From Chloroflexota bacterium (GTDB lineage: Bacteria > Chloroflexota > Dehalococcoidia > Lucifugimonadales > Lucifugimonadaceae), in NCBI GenBank assembly GCA_002730795.1, contig PCAX01000052.1, forward strand, positions 1 through 8,055: 8,055 nt of DNA. The letters are read 5' to 3'. Below, piece after piece: positions 6,005 to 8,055 of the stretch. The notes under the pieces are model-generated. The model saw nothing but the letters and a program-made list of their open reading frames with translations. It ran no database searches and was not told the DNA's origin. Both the position numbers and the translations under genes were made by a program. The number at the start of each line of letters is the position of its first letter. The first letter of the stretch is position 1.

Positions 6005-6988
6005 ATGAGTACGCTTTCAACAACTGAAAATAGAGTATTAATGACCCAAGCTCGGAATTCACTTAAGGGACAGTGGGGAACTGCGGTCTGTGCTTTTATA
6101 GTTTATTTGTTTATTTTCATTATTCTGCAGGTTATCATTGAAGTTGACACCAGTGGTTTTTTCGCGATCGGGAGCTTGATCATTTATGGGCCCCTGGTCC
6201 TCGGGTTATCTATGTTCGCACTTTCATTATCAAGACAAGGGGAAGCAAAAGTATCTCAGATCTTCGATGGTTTTAATCGATTTGGTGCTGCATTGGGTGC
6301 ATTCTTTCTTCTGACAATCATTGTTCTTTTAGGATACATCCTGTTAATAGTCCCTGGGATCATTGCCACTTATGCTGTAGCGATGACATATTTTGTCATT
6401 GCTGATGATCCCAATATTGGAGCCTGGGGCGCTATAAAAAGAAGCAATGAATTAATGCGGGGTAAAAAATGGAAATATTTCTGCCTTTTTTTGAGATTCA
6501 TTGGCTGGTTCATCCTATCAATCCTTACGCTTGGCTTCGGGTTCTTATGGGTAGCGCCTTATATCATGGTTAGCAGTGCAAAATTCTATGATGACATAGT
6601 GCAAAAAGAAGCTTCAATAATTAAAGCGACAGAAATTGCCCATGAACCAGCACTAACTGAATCTTCGCCACTGGTTGAGACAGGGGAAATTATTGTTGAC
6701 CACCCAGTACCCATTACACTGAATATTGAAAACGGACGCCGGGCAGGAAGTTTTTTTGCAGTTTCTTCCAGTTCCAGGATAGGGAGGGCGCCCGATAATG
6801 ATATTGTGCTGAATGTCGATACAGTTTCCAGTTATCATGCTGAAATTATTGTAAAAGATAATCGTTTTTTTATTAAGGATCTGGACTCAACCAATGGTAC
6901 AAAGATTAATGGTATAAGGGTTACCGAATCTGTATTGGAACTCGGGGACAAGCTTCAAATTGGTGAAACTGAACTGAGTATTCAATAG
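6005..6988 (+). CDS. DUF975-like membrane domain fused to FHA domain
   Basis: This 327-residue fusion has an N-terminal region (about 10-200) matching the DUF975 membrane family as I know it: ARNSLKGQWGTAV near the start, IIYGPLVLGLSMF, FDGFNRFGAALG, VPGIIATYAVAMTYFV, a GAIKRSNELMRGKKWK loop, then FIGWFILSILTLGFGFLW. There are four to six membrane helices between 27 and 190. The role of this family is unknown to me. A 35-residue acidic linker leads to an FHA domain (237-327): RIGRAPDNDIVL (Gly260, Arg261), VSSYHAEI (Ser275, His278, with Ser276 replacing the usual Arg) and STNGTKING (Asn297). The ends facing the cytoplasm should carry the FHA. No Shine-Dalgarno precedes ATG 6005, only A/T-rich sequence. 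An in-frame ATG at 6041 is an alternative that would still keep the membrane domain. The phosphatase follows 20 bases later. Confidence 0.82.
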   Translation: MSTLSTTENRVLMTQARNSLKGQWGTAVCAFIVYLFIFIILQVIIEVDTSGFFAIGSLIIYGPLVLGLSMFALSLSRQGEAKVSQIFDGFNRFGAALGAFFLLTIIVLLGYILLIVPGIIATYAVAMTYFVIADDPNIGAWGAIKRSNELMRGKKWKYFCLFLRFIGWFILSILTLGFGFLWVAPYIMVSSAKFYDDIVQKEASIIKATEIAHEPALTESSPLVETGEIIVDHPVPITLNIENGRRAGSFFAVSSSSRIGRAPDNDIVLNVDTVSSYHAEIIVKDNRFFIKDLDSTNGTKINGIRVTESVLELGDKLQIGETELSIQ

Positions 6989-7008
6989 GAACAAAAGGAA
7001 GAGAAGAT

Positions 7009-8055
7009 ATGGCATCAAAAATTCAATATACTTTTGGCAATCATTCTGATGTCGGTAAAAAAAGAAAAATAAACCAGGATTCTTTTGGTACTGCAAAAAA
7101 TGACTGGGGTGAGATTTTTATTGTGGCCGATGGAATGGGTGGACATAAGGGTGGTGAAGTGGCCTCTAAGATTACAGTGGATCATATGTGCAATGAATTC
7201 AAGGCTGCTACTCAGGATACAGCACCGGCAGCTATTCTTGAAAAGGCAATCCTAGGTGCCAATGAATCTGTAATAAAAAAGGCCCAGGAAGGATTGGAGT
7301 ATGATGGAATGGGCACAACAGTTGTTGCTGTAATTATAAAGGATAATGAAGCACATATTGCCCACGTCGGTGATAGCCGCCTTCTTTTATATCGAAATAA
7401 TAAACTTTTTTTCAAGACCAAAGATCATTCTGTTGTTCAAGATCTGGTTGACAAAGGATTGATAAGTGAATCTGAAGCAGAAACCCATCCCAATAAAAAT
7501 AAGATTTTACAAGCTGTCGGAACCGGGAGTATCACACCCACAATAACCAAAGAAAAACTTTTTAAGGGAGATTATATCCTTTTATGTTCGGATGGATTGT
7601 CTGGTGAGGTGAATGAATCTGAGATGTACAAAGCACTTAAATCTTCCAAGCCTATGGTTGCTTGTAAAAATTTGGTGGATCTGGCCAATGAACGGGGCGG
7701 TCCTGATAATATTACCGTAATAACTATTCATATTGAATCAGGAGATAAACCACCAAAAAAATCAAAAACACCAGTAATAAAACATCCGATGGGTAGGCCA
7801 AAGATACCAAACTCCACCCGAGTTTTGGTCATCGGTTTAATATTGGGTATACTTCTAAGTTTTATCGGTTACAAGACCTACCAGTTTTATAATAAATCAA
7901 AAATAAAGATAACCATTTCTGGTGGACCTAAAACACCAATTATAGATCCTGATTCAACACATGAAACAAAACCAGTAGAACCAGAAGAACTAACTGAACC
8001 AGTAGAACCAGAAGAACTAACTGAACCAGTAGAACCAGAAGAACTAACTGAACCA
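7009..8055 (+). CDS. PP2C-family Ser/Thr phosphatase with membrane helix and repeat tail (3' end outside window)
   Basis: The frame runs open from ATG 7009 to the window edge (349 codons, no stop). AAGGA at 6995-6999 lies 9 bases before the start. Residues 5-245 are a complete metal-dependent PP2C domain: RKINQDS (Arg19, Asn22, Asp24), ADGMGGHKGGE (Asp41, Gly42), GMGTTVV, HVGDSR (Asp122), KDHSVVQDL, CSDGLSG (Asp195) and GGPDNITVI (Asp233). All metal-binding Asp are present, so it should be active and should remove phosphates from Ser/Thr, opposing the presumed kinase and the FHA readers. Next come a basic linker (246-268), one membrane helix (about 270-288), and a tail of 9-residue EPVEPEELT repeats. 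This layout, phosphatase inside and tail outside, resembles mycobacterial PstP. Typical bacterial Stp/PrpC proteins are about 240 residues and soluble, so the anchor and tail are additions. Confidence 0.93.
   Translation, partial: MASKIQYTFGNHSDVGKKRKINQDSFGTAKNDWGEIFIVADGMGGHKGGEVASKITVDHMCNEFKAATQDTAPAAILEKAILGANESVIKKAQEGLEYDGMGTTVVAVIIKDNEAHIAHVGDSRLLLYRNNKLFFKTKDHSVVQDLVDKGLISESEAETHPNKNKILQAVGTGSITPTITKEKLFKGDYILLCSDGLSGEVNESEMYKALKSSKPMVACKNLVDLANERGGPDNITVITIHIESGDKPPKKSKTPVIKHPMGRPKIPNSTRVLVIGLILGILLSFIGYKTYQFYNKSKIKITISGGPKTPIIDPDSTHETKPVEPEELTEPVEPEELTEPVEPEELTEP
7969..8055 (+). repeat. 27-base tandem repeat encoding EPVEPEELT units, continuing past the window
   Basis: Three units of 27 bases (7969-7995, 7996-8022, 8023-8049) are followed by the first 6 bases of a fourth. 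The second and third are identical in every base, and the first differs only at its first base (AAA for GAA). Identity at silent positions implies recent expansion by slippage or recombination. Each unit keeps the frame, so the copy number can vary without breaking the gene. The encoded tail is acidic and Pro-rich and lies after the membrane helix, presumably outside. Confidence 0.92.

Noticed and set aside
6001..6006. Perfect TATAAT as a -10 element
   Set aside because: It overlaps the ATG at 6005 and has no -35 match at 16-18 bases upstream. It would only make sense if translation began at the ATG at 6041.
627..8055. Type VI secretion regulatory locus
   Set aside because: FHA and PP2C genes occur in such loci, but no Tss structural protein, Hcp, VgrG or ClpV is visible here. 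It stays possible only if they lie outside the window.

Overview
The window is an AT-rich bacterial segment coding almost entirely on the + strand. It has tight gene spacing, visible Shine-Dalgarno sites (AGGA/AAAGGG type), and ATG, GTG and TTG starts. I cannot name the organism. Two secretory or membrane-anchored VWA proteins, a MotA/TolQ/ExbB-type channel and a PP2C phosphatase point to a free-living bacterium with Ser/Thr-phosphorylation signalling. Clear Shine-Dalgarno sites argue mildly against Bacteroidetes. No mobile element, CRISPR array, rRNA or tRNA was seen.

Layout: positions 1-432 hold the 3' end of an unrecognised gene, closed by a hairpin terminator (458-479). Positions 433-626 hold that terminator, a candidate promoter and a possible 22-codon ORF. 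From 627 a run of co-directional genes continues past the right edge: (1) zinc ribbon + degenerate FHA, 627-1160; (2) zinc ribbon + canonical FHA, 1171-1548; (3) MotB/ExbD-like membrane helix + VWA, 1561-2403; (4) MotA/TolQ/ExbB-family channel, 2409-3197; (5) FHA fused to a PrsW-type intramembrane protease, 3197-4438; (6) signal peptide + VWA + membrane helix + FHA, 4453-5904; (7) DUF975-like membrane domain + FHA, 6005-6988; (8) membrane-anchored PP2C phosphatase, 7009 to beyond 8055. Gaps are 5-20 bases or a 1-base overlap, except 100 bases before gene 7, so genes 1-6 look like one operon and genes 7-8 may be partly independent.

Five of the eight genes carry an FHA (phosphothreonine-binding) domain, each joined to a different partner. 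The set includes the opposing phosphatase, but no Ser/Thr kinase lies within the window. The most economical reading, which is inference, is a membrane-centred phosphothreonine signalling system. Its VWA proteins would sense or assemble at the envelope, its FHA modules would recruit partners to phosphorylated targets, and its outputs would be an ion-driven stator-like complex (genes 3-4) and regulated intramembrane proteolysis (gene 5). The nearest known themes are the TerY-P triad (VWA, PP2C, kinase with zinc ribbon) and the PpkA/PppA/Fha control of type VI secretion. The combination with a VWA-bearing stator pair, FHA-PrsW and DUF975-FHA is not one I recognise as described.
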